The position numbers were made by a program, and so were the translations under genes. Below the pieces are notes generated by a model. That model had not been told where the DNA came from, made no database searches, and was given only the letters and a program-made list of their open reading frames with translations. DNA of 64,000 nt. Origin: CAVOXO01 sp963700425. GTDB taxonomy: Bacteria > Actinomycetota > Acidimicrobiia > Acidimicrobiales > Microtrichaceae. Positions 8,828 to 18,826 of this stretch are shown piece after piece (the first letter of the stretch is position 1; each line of letters opens with the position of its first letter). The stretch is from assembly GCA_963700425.1 (NCBI GenBank), contig CAVOXO010000003.1, positions 778,986-842,985 of the forward strand, read 5' to 3'.

Positions 8828-10093
8828 ATGTTCGACCGAGGTGCCGGCGATCCGCCGAGTGGGGCGACGGCCGAGCGGGCCGGGGTGTTGTCCGCCCGGC
8901 TGGCCGAGTTGGAATCGTTGACGGAGGAGCGGCGCCGCCTGGACCACCGTGAATCGCTGTTGTTGGCCGACGCTTCGGTCGCCGAAGAGATCGTCGTCGA
9001 ACACGGCCATTCGGTGGCCGGTTGGCACGCCGACCGGGCGAAGGTCGCCACCAAGGCCGCCCATGTCCGGGTCCGGGTCGCCGATCGGCTCCATCACCGG
9101 TATCACGAACTGGCCCGCGCCCTGGGTGAGGGGAAGGTGGGGTGGAACCACGTCACCGTGTTCGACCGGGCGGCGAATCCTCGGGTCCGTGATGCCATGG
9201 TCGAGTTGTTGCCGGGGATCGTCGAACTGGCCCGGGTCGCCACCTTCGACCGGTGGGCCGCCGAGGTTCGAGGGATGGCCCGTCTCCTCGATGATGACGG
9301 TGGCTACGACCCCGCCGAGGATGCGGCGAACAACAACCTGCGTCTCACCGACGTCGGCGGCGGATACACCCAGGTGTCGGGGCGCCTCGTCGGAGAGTTG
9401 GCGTTGACCATCACGGCTCTCATCGACGCCGAGACCGACCGGGTGCTCACGCGGTACCGCCGCGATGAGGAGGAAGCCGGCGAGGGCGAGATCCCATCCA
9501 GGGCGCGAGCAGCGGCAGAAGCGCTCGGGGAGATGTGCGAACGCGCGGCCGGCACCCCCGATGGTGAGGGCAGGATGCCCGAATCCGAGATCATCGTGAG
9601 CTACGACGTCGGAACCGGCGACGTGGCCGACGCAGACGGCGCCCATCTGTCGGTGTCGATGCTCCGCTGGCTGGTTGCCGCCTCGCTGATGCGACCCCTC
9701 GAGGTCTCTGAGTCGGGCGACCCGCTGCGAATGGGGCGGGCGCTTCGCTATGCCAACCGCGAACAGCGTCGGGCGCTGGCCGTCCGCGACGGCGGGTGCA
9801 TCTTCCCCGGATGCAGCCGGCCGGCCCACTGGTGCGATGCCCACCACATCGACGAGTGGGACCACGGCGGCCCGACCGACATCGAGAACATGGCGCTGCT
9901 GTGCCGGCACCACCACCGAGTGACCCATCGGCCCGGGTGGGTCATGTCCAGGCGGACCGACCTCTCCGACGCGACGACTGCCGATGGGCCCGACATCGCG
10001 GACGGTCAGGTGATGTTCCGGTGGCGAACCCCGTCGGGCCGTGTCATCTACTCACAGCGACACCACGAGCGACGGTTGTCCGATGTCGCCTGA
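8828..10093 (+). CDS. DUF222 / HNH endonuclease domain protein
   Basis: A 421-residue protein of the actinobacterial DUF222-HNH family (also called 13E12 repeat family). The N-terminal two-thirds is helical (VAGWHADRAKVATKAAHVRVR; KVGWNHVTVFDRAANPRVRDAM). The C-terminus carries an HNH nuclease fold with zinc-type cysteines and histidines: RRALAVRDGGCIFPGCSRP, then CDAHHIDEWDHGGPTDIENM and ALLCRHHHRVTH. These genes are often multicopy and lie scattered in actinobacterial genomes, and their role (mobile element remnant or DNA processing) is unproved. ATG 8828 is preceded by an A-rich stretch but no strong Shine-Dalgarno. No terminal repeats suggest a current mobile element. The frame is intact. 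Confidence 0.85.
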   Translation: MFDRGAGDPPSGATAERAGVLSARLAELESLTEERRRLDHRESLLLADASVAEEIVVEHGHSVAGWHADRAKVATKAAHVRVRVADRLHHRYHELARALGEGKVGWNHVTVFDRAANPRVRDAMVELLPGIVELARVATFDRWAAEVRGMARLLDDDGGYDPAEDAANNNLRLTDVGGGYTQVSGRLVGELALTITALIDAETDRVLTRYRRDEEEAGEGEIPSRARAAAEALGEMCERAAGTPDGEGRMPESEIIVSYDVGTGDVADADGAHLSVSMLRWLVAASLMRPLEVSESGDPLRMGRALRYANREQRRALAVRDGGCIFPGCSRPAHWCDAHHIDEWDHGGPTDIENMALLCRHHHRVTHRPGWVMSRRTDLSDATTADGPDIADGQVMFRWRTPSGRVIYSQRHHERRLSDVA

Positions 10094-10112
10094 CCGGTGC
10101 GACCGGGTTCGC

Positions 10113-11321
10113 TCAGGTTCGGATCTCCACTCCATGGGGTGAGCCGTAGTCGGCCAGCAGATCGAGGAACGGCTGGGCCGGCAGGGCTTCGGGGCCCAGC
10201 ACCCCTGTGCCGCTCCACACACCTGCGGCCAGCAGCTCCATGGCGATGACCGGGTTGATGGCTGTCTGCCACACCACCGCCTGGGAGCCGTCGCGTCCCA
10301 TCGTCTCGTCGTTGTCGGCCACGTGGAACAGGTACACCTCGAGCGGCGATCCGTTGGCGCCGGTCCCCGTCACCCACGTTCCGGCACACGTGCGCCCCGA
10401 CATCTTGTCTCCCAGGGTGGCGGGGTCGGGCAGGCACGCGGCGACCACATCGCGGGGAGACACCGATCCGCCGCGCACACTCACCGGTTCGGTCCCGTCC
10501 AGCCCGATGAGGTGCAGCACCTCGAGGACGTTGATGAACTCCTCGCCCAGGCCGTATTTGAACGTCACCCGGTTGCAGTCGACCCATCGGGGAATCAACA
10601 GCACCTCCTCGTGCTCCACGTTCACGCAGTCGACCGCGCCGATCCCCTCGGGGAAGACGAACGTCTCGGGCTCGGAGAACGGCGCGGTGGTGTACCAACC
10701 CCGGTCCCGTTCCCAGATCACCGGCGGGTTGAGGCATTCCTCGATGGTCGTCCAGATCGAGAACGAGGGGGCGAACGAGTAGCCGGCCACTGCCAGGTCG
10801 GCGCCATCGCGCACACCGATCTCGTCGATGGAGTCGAACAGCTCATCGGCGGCGTAGCGGGCGAACACGTCGGACAGACCCGGCTCGACGCCGATGCCGC
10901 AGAGGGCGAGGAGCCCGCGTTCCTCCCACTCCGGTGCTGCGGCGAACTGCTCGTCGCCGAGCTTCACTCCGGTCTCGGAATGCGGATGCTCCGGATGCGG
11001 CTGCGAGAGCGACATGGCCATGTCGAGATAGGTGGCGCCCGCGTCGAACGCGCCGCCGAATATCGGCATCACGAAACGAGGGTCGGCCGCGTTGAACACC
11101 ACGTCGCACGAATGCGCCGTTGCCGCTGCGGCCACGGCGCTGCGGTCGGACGCGTCAAGCACCGCGGAGGTGAACCGGTCGTCGCGGGTCCCCGCCGCGG
11201 CGTGCGCGGCCCGGGCTCCGTCGAGGTCGGCCATGACCATCGCCTCGAAGAAGTCGCGATGACGGGCGATCATCGCCGCCGCCTGACCCACGCCGCCGCT
11301 GCCCACCACCAGAATCCTCAT
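10113..11321 (-). CDS. Saccharopine dehydrogenase-like oxidoreductase
   Basis: A 402-residue member of the saccharopine dehydrogenase NADP-binding family, which includes carboxynorspermidine/homospermidine-type enzymes. The Rossmann motif VVGSGGVGQAAAMIAR is at residues 5-20, followed by CDVVFNAADPRFVMPI and the substrate-domain block LLALCGIGVEPGLSDVFARYA. It lies 10 bases downstream of the FAD oxidoreductase gene on the same strand and next to a polyamine importer, so action on a polyamine-derived imine or amino acid is likely. A plain saccharopine dehydrogenase role in lysine breakdown cannot be excluded. ATG 11321 follows GAGGGGACATCG, a good ribosome binding site. The frame is intact, unlike its upstream partner. 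Confidence 0.8.
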   Translation of the reverse strand: MRILVVGSGGVGQAAAMIARHRDFFEAMVMADLDGARAAHAAAGTRDDRFTSAVLDASDRSAVAAAATAHSCDVVFNAADPRFVMPIFGGAFDAGATYLDMAMSLSQPHPEHPHSETGVKLGDEQFAAAPEWEERGLLALCGIGVEPGLSDVFARYAADELFDSIDEIGVRDGADLAVAGYSFAPSFSIWTTIEECLNPPVIWERDRGWYTTAPFSEPETFVFPEGIGAVDCVNVEHEEVLLIPRWVDCNRVTFKYGLGEEFINVLEVLHLIGLDGTEPVSVRGGSVSPRDVVAACLPDPATLGDKMSGRTCAGTWVTGTGANGSPLEVYLFHVADNDETMGRDGSQAVVWQTAINPVIAMELLAAGVWSGTGVLGPEALPAQPFLDLLADYGSPHGVEIRT

Positions 11322-11331
11322 CGATGTCCCC

Positions 11332-12596
11332 TCAGGATCGCCGATCCTGCCACTCGAACCACCTGCCGACGATCGGCAGGTACCAGCTTCTCATCGAACG
11401 GGCGGGTATCGCCCGATCGGTGAGCTCGGCACACGCAGGCAGGGGCCCACCCATGATGGCCAGTCCCATCCGGTGACCGAGGTACGTGTTGAGCGCCACG
11501 CCCGATCCGTTGCACCCCTGCGCGTAGTGCACTCCGTCGATCGTGCCGGCGTGAGGGAGGCGGTCGAGCGTGATGGCCACGAAGCCGCCCCAGCACGTGT
11601 CGATGTCGACATCTCCCAGTTGCGGATACACCTCGCGGATCGACCTCGCCAGGAAGCTCCGGGCCTCCTCGGGAGTGGTGGCCCCGAGGTGTCGCCGACC
11701 CCCGAACACCAGACGGTCGTGCGCGTCGAGCCTCCAGTACCAGAGGTAGTTCTTCGTATCGAAGCACATGCGCCCGGTGGGGAGGATGTCGGCAGCCACG
11801 TCCGCGGGCAGGGGAGGGGTGGCTGCGATGAAGCTGCCGACCGGCAGGACGCGCCGACCGAAACGTGCCAGCCCCTCGGTGGCGTAGGCGTTGGTCGCGA
11901 CCAGCACATTCGAGCAGCGCACGTCGCCGCGACCGGTCCGCACCGTATGACCGCGACGCGCGCCGTTCCAGGCTCGTGACCTCGGTGTCGTGGTGGATGG
12001 CGGCCCCTGCGTCGACGGCCCGACGCATCAGTCCCGCGTGGAAGCGCGCCGGCTGCAGGCCGCCCGTGCGATCGAACGCCATTCCGGCGGGGAAGCGCGT
12101 GGAGCCGATCTCCTCGGCCAGCTCGTCACCGCGCGAGCACCGTGGCTCCCGACCCGAATCCGGGGGCGATGTCGTCGAGGTGGCGGGCGGCGCGGTCGTT
12201 GTGGGCGAGGAAGAGCTGGCCGGTGCGGCCGTAGGAGCAGTCGATGGGGCCGTCGTGGATGAGGCTCTCCACGAAGTCGAACGCAGCGTCGACGTCGCGT
12301 TGCAGTCGGATGCCGAGTTCGCCGAAGTCGGCCCGGAGCTGGGCGGGCGAGCTCTTCAGCTCAGGGATGACCATTCCTCCGTTTCGCGATGACGCCCCAT
12401 CGCCGACGCCGCCGCGATCGACCAGGCACACCGAGGCACCCTCGGCCGCGACGGCCGCGGCGGCAGCCAGGCCGCAGTAGCCGGCTCCCACCACGACCAC
12501 GTCGACGTCGGTGGGAAGGGGTGCGGAGGGGAGGGTCGGCCAGCCTGCGTCGTCGTGCCAGAGGACCCGGGTGGACGCCGAATCATCGAGTGGCAT
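11332..12596 (-). CDS. FAD-dependent amine/amino-acid oxidoreductase (DAO family), two frame breaks
   Basis: A DadA/PuuB-type flavoprotein that oxidises an amine or amino acid; in this setting gamma-glutamylputrescine or putrescine is a reasonable substrate. The FAD motif VVVVGAGYCGLAAA sits at residues 33-46, and SSRNGGMVIPELKSS follows. The C-terminal half has NVLVATNAYATEGL, CFDTKNYLWYWRL and DTCWGGFVAITLDRLPHAG, all typical of PuuB/glycine-oxidase-like proteins. Continuous reading needs one base skipped near 12133 and another near 11958. The start at ATG 12596 gives the expected length of about 420 residues; the frame is open further upstream into the pot promoter region. It is divergent from potA and followed closely by the saccharopine-dehydrogenase-like gene. 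Confidence 0.8.
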
Positions 12597-12776
12597 GGCC
12601 ACATCCTTGCGTGTGTCGCCCACCGACGTGTCGCCAGGTCGAACCTCACCGAATCCGATTGCACCACACCCCGGTCGCCAGGCGGTTATGTTGATTCGCA
12701 CAGAGCAGACACGGTCCGATCCCACCGCATTGCGCAAGGGGTGCGCAGGGGGAGGACTCCGGTCCCGGGGAGGTGG

Positions 12777-13914
12777 ATGGTGTCATCCGAAGTCACCGTC
12801 GACGACGGGGCGTCGCTACCGGCGGACAACGTCATCGAGCTGGACGAGGTGCAGAAGCACTTCGGCGATTTCGTGGCGGTGGAGCGGGCGAACTTCGACA
12901 TCGCCCGGGGTGAGTTCTTCTCGATGCTCGGCCCCTCGGGGTGCGGCAAGACGACCACTCTGCGGATGATCGCCGGTTTCGAGGCGCCGACCGGGGGAAG
13001 GATTCTCCTCGACGGTGAGGACGTGTCGCAGACCCCGCCCTACAAGCGCAACGTGAACACGGTGTTCCAGCAGTACGCCCTGTTCCCCCACATGACCGTG
13101 TCGGAGAACGTCGCCTTCGGTCTGAAATCCAAGAAGGTTCCCTCGGCGGAGATCACCTCACGGGTCGCCGACATCCTCGACACCGTTCGCATGACGGCCT
13201 TCGCCGACCGCAAGCCGTCGCAGCTCTCCGGCGGACAACAGCAACGGGTTGCGCTCGCCCGGGCCCTGGTCAACCGGCCGGCCGCTCTGCTGTTGGACGA
13301 GCCGCTCGCCGCGCTGGACCTCAAGTTGCGCCAGGCCATGCAGCTCGAGCTCAAGCGCATCCAGCGGGATACCGGGGTCACCTTCGTCTTCGTGACCCAC
13401 GACCAGCAGGAAGCGCTCACGATGTCGGACCGGATCGCGGTGATGAGCGACGGGTCGGGTGGAACAGATCGGATCACCCACCGAGATCTATCACCGCCCC
13501 GCCACGGAGTTCGTCGCCGGGTTCATCGGCGAGGCGAACCTGCTGCCGGCCTCGGTCGTCTCGCGCGACGGCGGAGAGGTGGTCATCGAGGTGGCCGGGC
13601 AGCGCATCGTCACCCAGGCGGCGGACGCCACCGACGACGACTCGAGCGTCTTCATGGTTCGTCCCGAACGGGTCACCGTGGCCACGACCCCCGCAGAGGG
13701 CCATGCGTCCATCTCCGCCACGGTCTCGGAGCTCATCTTCCGGGGGGCCAACACGAGGGTGGAGATGGAGACCTCGGCGGGGGATCGGTTCGTCGCTCAC
13801 ATCGTCGACGGTGTCGACATCGATTCGCTCCGGCCGGGGTCCACCGCCTTCGCCAATTGGGAACCCTCTGCGGGATACCTGGTCCCGTCGACCACCGAAC
13901 CGTCAACCGTCTGA
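12777..13914 (+). CDS. potA: Polyamine ABC transporter ATP-binding protein, one frame break
   Basis: The ATPase subunit of a spermidine/putrescine-type importer on the inner face of the membrane. Walker A LGPSGCGKTT is at residues 51-60, the Q-loop at VNTVFQQYALFPH, signature LSGGQQQRVALARAL, Walker B ALLLDEPLAALD and the H-loop in FVTHDQQEA. The last 150 residues form the TOBE domain with EFVAGFIGEANLLPA. An extra T at about 13455, inside what should read MSDGRVEQIGSPTEIYHRP, puts the C-terminal domain out of frame. ATG 12777 is preceded by GGGGAGG. First gene of the potABCD operon, divergent from the FAD oxidoreductase gene by 180 bases. Confidence 0.9.
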
Positions 13915-13937
13915 ACCGCGACTCCAAGGAGATCATC

Positions 13938-15136
13938 ATGAACAGATCACAGCGTCGCACCGCCACCCGTCGACAAGCCGGCGGGCCGACCTTCGACCGC
14001 CGCCGATTCCTCCAGCGGTCCGCCTTCGTGGGCGGCGCCGTCATCGGGGGCCCGGCGTTCCTCGCCGCGTGTGGATCCGACACCAACTCCAGTGGCGACG
14101 GTGGCGACGACGCCAACACCGACACCAAGGCGCTGTACTTCGCCAACTGGCCCGCGTACATCGACGAGGAGACCGTCGACCTCTTCACCCGAGGACTCGG
14201 GCCTCGATTTCACGTACACCGAGGAATACAACGACAACAACGACTACTTCGCCAAGATCCAGCCCGAGTTGGCGGCAGGCAAGCCGATCGGCGCCCGATC
14301 TGATCGCCCCGACCTACTGGATGATGTCGCGCCTGTTGGTGCTGGACTGGCTCGACGACGCTGCCGATGGACAAGATCCCCAACGCGACGAACCTCGTCC
14401 CCGACCTGGTGAACCCCGCCTGGGACCCCACCGGGGAGTACTCGATGCCGTGGCAGTCGGGGATGACCGGCGTCGCCTACAACACCGCCGTCACCGGCCG
14501 GGAGTTGACGAGCATCAACGACCTGTTCGATCCGGAGTTCAAGGGCAAGATCGGCATGCTCACCGAGATGCGCGACACCGTCGGCCTCATGATGCTGGCG
14601 ACCGGCGAGGACCCCGCCACCGCCACCTTCGACTCCGCCCAGCCGGCCTTCGAGAAGATCGAGCAGGCCAAGGCACGACGGCCAGATCCGTCAGTTCACC
14701 GGCAACGACTACATGGACGACCTGGCGTCGGGGAACTTCGCCGCGTGCATCGGGTGGTCCGGCGACATCGCGCAGCTCGCCCTCGACAACCCCGACCTCG
14801 GGTTCGTCGATCCCCGAAGAGGGTGGCATGCGCTGGTCGGACACCATGGTGATGCCCAAGGGCGCGCCAGCACCCCGACAACGTCGCCACCTGGATCGAC
14901 TACGTCTACGACCCGGTCAACGCGGCGCGCATCGCCGCGTTCGTCGGATACAACTCCCCGGTCCAGGGCGTGCAGGACATCCTCGCGGCCGACCCCGAGA
15001 CCGCGCCGCTGGCCGAGTCGCAGCTGATGTTCCCCGACGATGCGACGCTTGCCGAACCTGTCGGTCTTCGCCATCGCTCGACGAGACCGAGGAGGCCGAG
15101 TTCGACGAGCGTTTCTCGTCGATCGTGGGGGCGTAG
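13938..15136 (+). CDS. potD: Polyamine ABC transporter substrate-binding lipoprotein, about eight frame breaks
   Basis: The periplasm-side binding protein of the importer. It starts at ATG 13938 with AAGGAG 7 bases upstream. The N-terminus has a twin-arginine-like motif RRRFLQRSAF, a hydrophobic stretch and the lipobox FLAAC. The mature part, read by joining frames, runs ALYFANWPAYIDEETVDLF, FTYTEEYNDNNDYFAKI, LIAPTYWMMSRLLVLDWL, MPWQSGMTGVAYNT, then GNFAACIGWSGDIAQLAL and VGYNSPVQGVQDI, the classic PotD/PotF pattern. Single extra bases are needed near 14193, 14293, 14360, 14675, 14815, 14870, 15054 and 15073. With those removed the protein is about 396 residues. As written no single frame encodes it. 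Either the assembly is faulty here or this is a decayed gene. Confidence 0.82.
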
Positions 15137-15146
15137 TGCATGGCCG

Positions 15147-16044
15147 ATGAGGATGGCCGGACGAAGCGGACAAGGGGGTGTCGTGCCCTACGCGCTGCTG
15201 AGCCCCGGAATGTTGTGGCTGCTCCTGTTCTTCATGGTGCCGCTGTTCTTCCTGGCCAAGATGTCGTTGTCGACGAAGACGAGTCGAGTTCGACTTCGAT
15301 CCGACCTTCGACTGGAACTTCTCCAACTACACCGACGCGGTCTCCACTTCTCAGCGACCAGTTCGGCCGTTCGCTTCGTCTACGCCGGGGCGGCGACGGT
15401 TCTCTGCATCCTCATCGGCTATCCGATGGCCTACGTGATGGCCTTCCGGGCGGGCCGCTACCAGAACCTGTTGCTGGGGCTGGTGGTTGTTCCGTTCTTC
15501 ACATCGTTCCTCATCCGCACCTTGGCCTGGTCGACATTCCTCGCCGATCGGAACTGGTTCGTCTCGACCCTCGACAAGCTCGGGATCATGAACGGGTCCT
15601 CGAGACGGTCGGCATCGTCCGACAACGGAGGTCTGCTGTCGACGACCGCTCGCGGTCATCGGTGGGCTGACCTACAACTTCCTGCCGTTCATGATCCTGC
15701 CGATCTTCGTCAGTCTCGAGAAGATCGATCTCCGGTTGACCGAGGCGGCGAAGGACCTCTACTCGAACGGCTGGCAGGCGTTTCGGAAGGTCGTTCTCCC
15801 GCTCTCGCTGCCCGGTGTCTTCGCCGGCAGCCTGTTGACCTTCATCCCGGCCGCGGGCGACTTCATCAACGCCCGGTTGCTGGGCGGCCCCAACAACTCG
15901 ATGATCGGCACGGTCGTCCAGGACCGCTTCCTCGTCCAGCTCGACTACCCGACCGCGGCCGCGTTGAGCTTCATCCTGATGATCATCATCACCGTCGGGG
16001 TGCTGATCTACGCCCGGCTCCTCGGGACGGACGACCTGGTATGA
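15147..16044 (+). CDS. potB: Polyamine ABC transporter permease, several frame breaks
   Basis: A PotB-type membrane permease. The N-terminus from ATG 15147 reads through GGVVPYALLSPGMLWLLLFF (first helix). Later helices include VYAGAATVLCILIGYPMAY, LLLGLVVVPFFTSFLIRTLAW, and the EAA loop region LTEAAKDLYSNGWQAFRKVV. The end, ITVGVLIYARLLGTDDLV, is typical of PotB. Extra bases are needed near 15285, 15349 and 15374, and a cluster of three or four between 15597 and 15646, where NWFVSTLDKLGIMNG joins LETVGIV, SDNGGLLST and PLAVIGGLTYNFLPF. Its stop overlaps the potC start (ATGA, 16041-16044), so the two are translationally coupled. Confidence 0.82.
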
Positions 16045-16855
16045 GCTACTCGGTGCTCCCGAGACGACCCGTGGGAAATGGGCGAGACGGCTCATCACCG
16101 CGCGTCGGCCGCAGCCGGATTCGTCTACCTGTTCGTCCCGATCTTCGTCATCGTGGCGTTCAGCTTCAACAAGCCCACGGGCAAGTTCAACATCGTCTGG
16201 CAGGAGTTCACCCTCGACAACTGGCGGAACCCCCTTCAGAACGAGGCCCTCACCGACGCCATGGTGCTGAGCCTGAAGATCGCCCTGATCTCCGCGGTGA
16301 TCGCGACCATTCTCGGCGGACTGGTCGCGCTCGCGCTCGTCCGCTACCGGTTCCAGCGGCGGCAGCGCGATCAACCTGCTGTTGGTGCTTCCCCTGACCA
16401 CCCCTGAGATCGTCTTGGGAGCGTCGCTGGCGACCCTGTTCCTCGACAACAGCGTCGAGCTGGGTTTCACGACGATCGTCATCGCCCACATCATGTTCTG
16501 CACCAGCTTCGTGGCGTTGACGGTGAAGGCGAGAATCCGCGGCTTCGACTGGACCCTCGAGGACGCGGCCATGGATCTCGGCGCGTCGCCGACCCGCACG
16601 TTCATCAAGGTCACCTTCCCTCTCATCCTCCCCGGCATCCTCGCGGCGGCGCTCCTGAGCTTCGCCCTCTCGATCGACGACTTCATCATCACCCTGTTCA
16701 ACGCCGGCGAAGAGGTCACGTTCCCGCTGCGGATCTGGGGGGCGGCCAAGGTCGAGATCTCACCTCAGATCAACGTGCTGGCGACGATGGTCCTGCTGGT
16801 GAGCGTCGGGATCATGGTGCTGGGCGTCGGGGTCAGGCGCCTTCGCGAGCGCTGA
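16041..16855 (+). CDS. potC: Polyamine ABC transporter permease, two or more frame breaks
   Basis: A PotC-type permease that pairs with PotB. Recognisable segments are AAGFVYLFVPIFVIVAFSFN (first helix), NPLQNEALTDAMVLSLKIAL, NLLLVLPLTTPEIVLGASL, the EAA loop LEDAAMDLGASPTRTFIKV and SFALSIDDFIITLFNAG. One extra base lies near 16363 (after RYRFQRR) and the first 15 residues after the start are scrambled by one or more near 16070-16110. The rest, 16370-16855, is clean. The 3' end overlaps the convergent acyltransferase gene by 23 bases. Confidence 0.85.
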
Positions 16856-18800
16856 GGGTCTCCAACACGGCGGGTCCCAGCCACTGCTCGGCATCGCGCC
16901 GCGACCCGTTCGGGCTGAGGTGCACGCCGTCGGGACGGAAGGGGTCGGTCGGCTCGAGGTCCATCCCGTTGATGTGATCGGCATAGGGGAGCGCTGCGTC
17001 GAAGGTGCCGTCGGCGACGAGCTCGGCCACGAGCTCGTTGTAGCGATCGAAACGCACGGTCTGGTGGGTCAGACACGGGCTCAGGCACAGCAGCCAGTCG
17101 TTGTAGGGAGCGGTCGTGACGACGACCTGTGTGTCGGCTGAGCCCGCTCGGATCTCGCCGGCCAGCGTGGTCAGCTCGTTGCGGACGAAGTCGTAGCCGT
17201 CGGGGGAGAGGATGTTGGTGCGGCCGAGCTCCGGAGTCTCGAAGTCGACGATCTCCGAGGTTCCGCCCATCACCACGACGACGTCGGGGTCGAAATCGCT
17301 GAGCCACCCCTCGAACCGCCCTCTCCATTCGCACGCCTCGGTCGCGGGTTGGGTCGGTTCGTTGGGGCTCTGACGGAACCGCGCATACTCGCTGATGGGA
17401 CAACTGGGCTTGGACAAGTCGTACACCCAGGCCAGCCCGGTGTTCTCCGACCACTCGACGAGCCCGTCGGCCGCGGCGCGCGCGGTGGAGTCTCCGTACG
17501 ATGGCGATGCGCGGCGGTGTGGGCGGCGGCGTCGGGACGGTCGCCACGGTGTCGGCCACCGTACTGTCGGTTCCGGCCGGAGCCGTGGTCGTCGTCGCGG
17601 GTTCGACGGTCGGCGGGGCGCGGTGGGTGGCACGAAGGCCGGTGGATCGGCGCTCAGCTCGAATCGGTCGACGGGTGGATCCGAGACCGCCAGGACCAGG
17701 GCCATGACAGCGATGAGAACCGTCGTCGTCGTGGCGACGATGGTCCACCAACCCCGGGCCAGGAGATGTGTCCGCCGGATGGGCATCTCCACGACGCGGT
17801 AGGACGCCTCGGCCAACAACCCGACGAGTACCAGGCGAGGCAGCCACTCGATCGGAGTGACCCGTCCGTCGGCTCCGGGTGCCCACATCACGAAGATCGG
17901 CCAGTGGAACAGGTAGATGGCAAAGGACCGCGTCCCCAACCACGCCAGTACCCCCACGCCGAGTAGCCGATTGAGCACCCCACGGGGAGCGATGGTCCCC
18001 AGGATCAGGACGCAACTGGCCACGCCGACGACGACGAAACCGCCGTTCTCCCAGGCCGAGGTTCCCTTCGGGACCGTCGTCCACGCCACGAGAGTGGCGA
18101 CGCCGACGAGTGGGGCGATGACCACGAGCCACGCCGGGACGGGTCGGGGCTCGGCGGCGTCCCGTCGCCGGAACCACAGCGCCACCATCACTCCGATGAG
18201 GATCTCGCCGGCCCGCGTTCCCGTGGCGAGATAGGCACGGTCGGGGGAGGAGGCAGTCAGTTGGTCGACGACGGACAGGCCGTACAACGCCGCCACGACT
18301 CCCCAGGCGACCCGACGGCCGCGGCGCAGACAGAACGCCATGACGAGTGGGAAGACGATGTAGAACTGCTCTTCGATCGCCAGGGACCAGAAGTGCAACA
18401 GCGGCGATGGTGCCTCGAAAAGGTCCTGGTAGCTGGTGCCCTGGATCAGGTAGTGCCAGTTGGCGACGTTGGCGAGTGACGCCAGGGAATCGCCCGCGAG
18501 GGTGTGGACGTCGAACTGCCCACCCAGAGCGTTGAGGAGGAACACCGCGGCCACGGTCATGGTGGCGGCCGGCCAGAGTCTTCGGAACCTTCGGGTCCAG
18601 AAGCCGCCCAGTGAGATGTGCCCCGATCCGTCGAACTCGCGGATCAGCAGCCCGCCGATCAGAAAGCCGGAAAGGGTGAAGAAGAGCGAGACGCCGAGGT
18701 ACCCGCCCTTGGCCCACGAGGCCCCGGTGTGGAACGCCACGACGCCGGCGACGGCGACCCCACGCAGGCCGTCGAGTGCAGGAAGTCGAGTGTTCCGCAC
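16833..18800 (-). CDS. OafA-type acyltransferase with C-terminal SGNH domain
   Basis: A large membrane acyltransferase-3 family protein that transfers acyl groups to cell-surface or periplasmic glycans. The first 360 residues hold about ten helices, beginning LPALDGLRGVAVAGVVAFH, with LGVSLFFTLSGFLIGGLL and the family SLAIEEQFYIVFPL. A threonine/proline-rich linker connects to a soluble SGNH hydrolase-like domain with GDSTARAAADGL (catalytic serine in GDS) and the late block PDGVHLSPNG (Asp/His pair). In the linker the frame changes twice: one base is lacking near 17630 and one is extra near 17497; the middle frame reads PPTVEPATTTTAPAGTDS, a natural linker. GTG 18800 is preferred because upstream codons overlap the ADC-family gene. 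Confidence 0.82.
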   Translation of the reverse strand: MRNTRLPALDGLRGVAVAGVVAFHTGASWAKGGYLGVSLFFTLSGFLIGGLLIREFDGSGHISLGGFWTRRFRRLWPAATMTVAAVFLLNALGGQFDVHTLAGDSLASLANVANWHYLIQGTSYQDLFEAPSPLLHFWSLAIEEQFYIVFPLVMAFCLRRGRRVAWGVVAALYGLSVVDQLTASSPDRAYLATGTRAGEILIGVMVALWFRRRDAAEPRPVPAWLVVIAPLVGVATLVAWTTVPKGTSAWENGGFVVVGVASCVLILGTIAPRGVLNRLLGVGVLAWLGTRSFAIYLFHWPIFVMWAPGADGRVTPIEWLPRLVLVGLLAEASYRVVEMPIRRTHLLARGWWTIVATTTTVLIAVMALVLAVSDPPVDRFELSADPPAFVPPTAPRRPSNPRRRPRLRPEPTVRWPTPWRPSRRRRPHRRASPSYGDSTARAAADGLVEWSENTGLAWVYDLSKPSCPISEYARFRQSPNEPTQPATEACEWRGRFEGWLSDFDPDVVVVMGGTSEIVDFETPELGRTNILSPDGYDFVRNELTTLAGEIRAGSADTQVVVTTAPYNDWLLCLSPCLTHQTVRFDRYNELVAELVADGTFDAALPYADHINGMDLEPTDPFRPDGVHLSPNGSRRDAEQWLGPAVLETLSAREGA

Positions 18801-18826
18801 CCCACGATCGTACCGGCGATGAGCGC

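Noticed and set aside
8828..10093. Mobile intron or transposon carrying the HNH gene
   Set aside because: No flanking repeats, no reverse transcriptase or transposase, and no interrupted gene on either side.
13938..15136. Programmed +1 frameshifting as the explanation of the pot operon
   Set aside because: The four-base contexts at the eight potD sites have no shared slippery sequence, stop codon or downstream hairpin. Real programmed sites are single per gene and motif-dependent.
15140..15670. Alternative PotB start at ATG 15140 with an extra frameshift
   Set aside because: ATG 15147 in the frame of GGVVPYALLSPGMLWLLLFF needs no shift and lies just after potD.
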